Source: Rhizophagus sp. LPA8_4_AMF
Lineage: Eukaryota; Glomeromycota; Glomeromycetes; Glomerales; Glomeraceae
DNA length: 33,836 nucleotides
Direction of reading: 5' to 3'
NCBI GenBank assembly: GCA_021464525.1
Contig: JADRCO010000437.1
Coordinates: 1-33,836 of the forward strand
Positions 31,765-33,836 of this stretch are shown piece after piece; position 1 is the first letter of the stretch, and each line of letters opens with the position of its first letter. Both the position numbers and the translations under genes were made by a program. The notes under the pieces were generated by a model that worked only from the letters and a program-made list of their open reading frames with translations, was not told the DNA's origin and did no database searches.

Positions 31765-33393
31765 TCTCTTCAAACTCAGTAAGTTTTCATTTTTTTTCAT
31801 TTTTTTTTTATCTCAACGAAAAGTCTTAACAGCTCTTTCCCTTTTTTAAGCAGTTGCTCTTTGACTCCTTGGACGCATAGAACTTTATTACCTTAGTGAG
31901 GAAACCTGAAAAAATACTTTTTTCAAATTTATTTATCCAACAAAACTTTTATTTTTTTAGACATTTAAATCTACAAAACTGAAAAGAACTTAAAAGAAGT
32001 ATAAGCAATGGAAGAAAAGTTTTTGGACTCGTAGGATCTTGGTGCAGTCTTAACCTCATCTTCGTTTCAGCCTTTAGATGCATAGAATCTTGGTGAGAAA
32101 TTAAACAATATCTTTTTTAATGTTTCTTTATATATCCTTAACAAAACATTTTTTAATGTTTCAATTTTCTTTTTTTTCAGGCTTTGGACGCGTAAAATTT
32201 TGGTAAATTTTTTTTAAAAAAAATTTTCTTTTTAATGAAATATTCTAACGTTTTTTTTTCTTTTTATATATAGCTAGCTCCTTGGAATATTTCAGCAAGT
32301 AAAAAAAATTCTTTTTTAATTTTCTTTCATTTTAACAAACATTACTAAATGTTTGTTTTATTTCTTCTTTAGGTGGCATTTTTTTCGAGTCTCTGGACAT
32401 GAGAATGTGGTATGAAAAAATTAAAAAGTTTTTGTTTATTTTAACAAACATTATTGACTAAATGTTCTGTTTTCTTTTTTTTTTAAGTATTTTGTTTTGA
32501 GTCTTTTTCTGGATGTGGGATACAGGATACTAATCAGGATAGGCTGAGTAACATTACTCTGAGAATTAACAGGAAGGGTTACCAAAAGTTATAGTACTTC
32601 AGTTCTCCTTGGACGCATTATGATAGATGATTAATTATTTTTCTTTGTATTTTCTTTTATTTTAACAAAACAAAATGGTTTCTTCATTTTTTTCTCTTTT
32701 AGTTGAAGATGTTAGACGGCTTTGAATGGTAAGCATTTTTTTCTTTTTTTTTGATTTTACGAATTTAACAAAATGTCACTAACGTTTCTTTTCTTCAAAT
32801 TAGAGAAATACAAATATAAATTAAACTAAATATGATGAGGAAACGAAATATGATGAGGGGATGCCTGGATATTGTATAGAAATTGAATATATTTGAGTAT
32901 TGTAGGAAAAAAATTTCCATACTAACTTACAAATAGAAGATCCAGATCCAGGTTATGGAAGATGAGGAAGAACAAGCAAATAAAATTCTTTTAGATAGCT
33001 CTTCTACGTGGGATGGTTTTTATCCTTTGTTATTCTTTTTTTAACGGTATGTTTGCTAATGCTAATGTTTTGTTTTAGGTGGCCCATCGGCTTGGAATTT
33101 GATGAGAGTTTTTATTAATTTTTTTATTTTAATCTTTTTTAACGAACATTTTGCTAATGTTCGTCTTTTCTTTTTTTTTACACACTAGCTAGATTTCTTT
33201 GAACTCGCAGAATTTTGGTACATTTTTCTTTTAGCTACTTTAACAGTTCTTTTTTTTTATTTTTTTATTTTTAACGAACTTTATTAACAGTTTATTTCTT
33301 TTTCTTTTCTTAGGCGAGTCTCTGGAGTTTGGACTTTTTGTAACATTTTGTGATTATACTGTATTTAATGTAATATTGATATTGAATAATAAA
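31765..33393 (+). ncRNA. candidate spliced non-coding RNA built of repeated microexons
   Basis: Short boxes lie between intron-like spacers. Boxes with good ends (AG before, GT after) are 31765-31778, 32071-32092, 32181-32202, 32278-32298, 32373-32409, 32703-32728 and 33193-33217. Donor-like ends include GTAAGT (31779), GTAAGC (32729), GTAAAT, GTGAGA, GTATGA and GTACAT; acceptor sides are long pyrimidine runs ending CAG, TAG or AAG. Spacers such as 32203-32277, 32299-32372 and 32410-32487 are 74-78 bp, like the introns of the protein genes here. Several boxes share a core TTTGGACGCGTAGAATTTTG (also degenerate at 31867, 32021 and 32604). An AATAAA lies at 33388-33393. Joined boxes show no sustained frame. 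A degenerate tandem repeat of about 100 bp that only mimics splice sites is the alternative. Confidence 0.4.
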
Positions 33394-33613
33394 GAATTAC
33401 CAATGAATATATTACTGATGATTCAATTATTGTCAAAAAAAATTACAAATTTCGCTCTGGACTTACCAACGGTTCACCATTCCTTAGTTATTAACTAAAT
33501 TAGTTAGATACTTTATTTTTTTATACCAATTACTTATTTTATTAATGTATCATAATTTTTAGTATCGAAATAAGAAATTTCAACAATTTATTTTATTTTA
33601 TAACGTACACATT

Positions 33614-33836
33614 GGGCGTCTTCACAAAAACTGTGATTGAAATTGGGATTGAGATTAGAGGTTAATCTGGTTTCACAAAAAACGTGATTGAGATTAATTT
33701 CAATCTCAAGCTGATCACAATTGAAATTTCATATTAAATTTCAATCTTACTCAACGAGTAAGATTAGAATGAGATTAACGTTAACTATCCACTCCACTCT
33801 TCAAAATCATTTATAAAATGTATGCATATTTTTTTT
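33614..33836. mobile_element. edge of an unidentified repeat element, cut by the window end
   Basis: Composition changes at GGGCGTCTTCACAAAAA (33614). The following sequence repeats the word CACAAAAA(A)CxGTGATTGA at about 33622 and 33673, with GATTGAGATTA and TTTCAATCTCA words around, giving internal inverted pairs. GGG-type ends with subterminal repeats suggest a DNA transposon terminus, but the other end lies outside the window, so superfamily and size cannot be told. Confidence 0.4.

Noticed and set aside
1..33836. tRNA, rRNA or CRISPR features
   Set aside because: I looked for tRNA B-box words (GGTTCGA-type) and found none with a matching cloverleaf; no rRNA-like segment and no regularly spaced direct repeats of CRISPR type were seen.

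Overview
The window looks like nuclear DNA of an arbuscular mycorrhizal fungus (Glomeromycotina), most like Rhizophagus. The base composition is very AT-rich. Genes are split by many short introns (52-93 bp in those I could assemble). Several families present are ones I associate with Rhizophagus: a WD40-like/ion-transport fusion channel, DUF4419, and Asn/Gln-rich small proteins. Decayed transposons fill most of the rest. The organism call is inference from these features; no search was run.

Layout. 1-2100 has no convincing gene but holds a run of ACGTCA sites. 2115-9198 holds a divergent pair of paralogous Asn/Gln-rich small proteins (2115-2657 minus, 8677-9198 plus). Between them is a multi-pass membrane protein gene (5316-6946 minus) that I could assemble into eight exons, two of them microexons. 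10.1-15.5 kb is a graveyard: a broken DUF4419 gene, a Ty3-type RNase H scrap beside a small inverted-repeat element, a zinc-knuckle transposase-like tail, a 30-bp minisatellite and a scrap that may come from a PIF1/Helitron helicase. One apparently intact two-exon gene for a small secreted four-cysteine protein survives at 13318-13786. 15.7-18.75 kb holds a complete seven-exon cytochrome P450 (504 aa), with a broken copy of its own 5' end just downstream. Two of the P450 introns must use GC donors.

19.7-20.3 kb holds a Helitron-like 3' end and a 517-bp foldback element. 20788-25099 is the largest gene, a seven-exon, 1293-residue channel-like protein with a beta-propeller-like N-terminal half, six membrane segments with a pore region, and a C-terminal coiled coil followed by a 21-bp repeat.

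From 26.6 kb onward mobile elements dominate: a 913-bp hAT remnant with a perfect 8-bp target duplication; a 2.9-kb minus-strand retroposon with poly(A) and a 15-bp target duplication that carries only a decayed ORF1-like gene; a 173-bp pogo/mariner-type MITE; and the start of another element at the window end.

The most unusual structure is at about 31765-33393. Short boxes of 14-37 nt, several related to each other, sit between intron-like spacers of 74-78 bp. The spacers have donor-like starts, pyrimidine-AG ends and related stem-loops, one of which shows a compensated base change. An AATAAA signal follows. I read it as a possible non-coding spliced transcript made of repeated microexons, or else a tandem repeat that imitates one; RNA data would decide.
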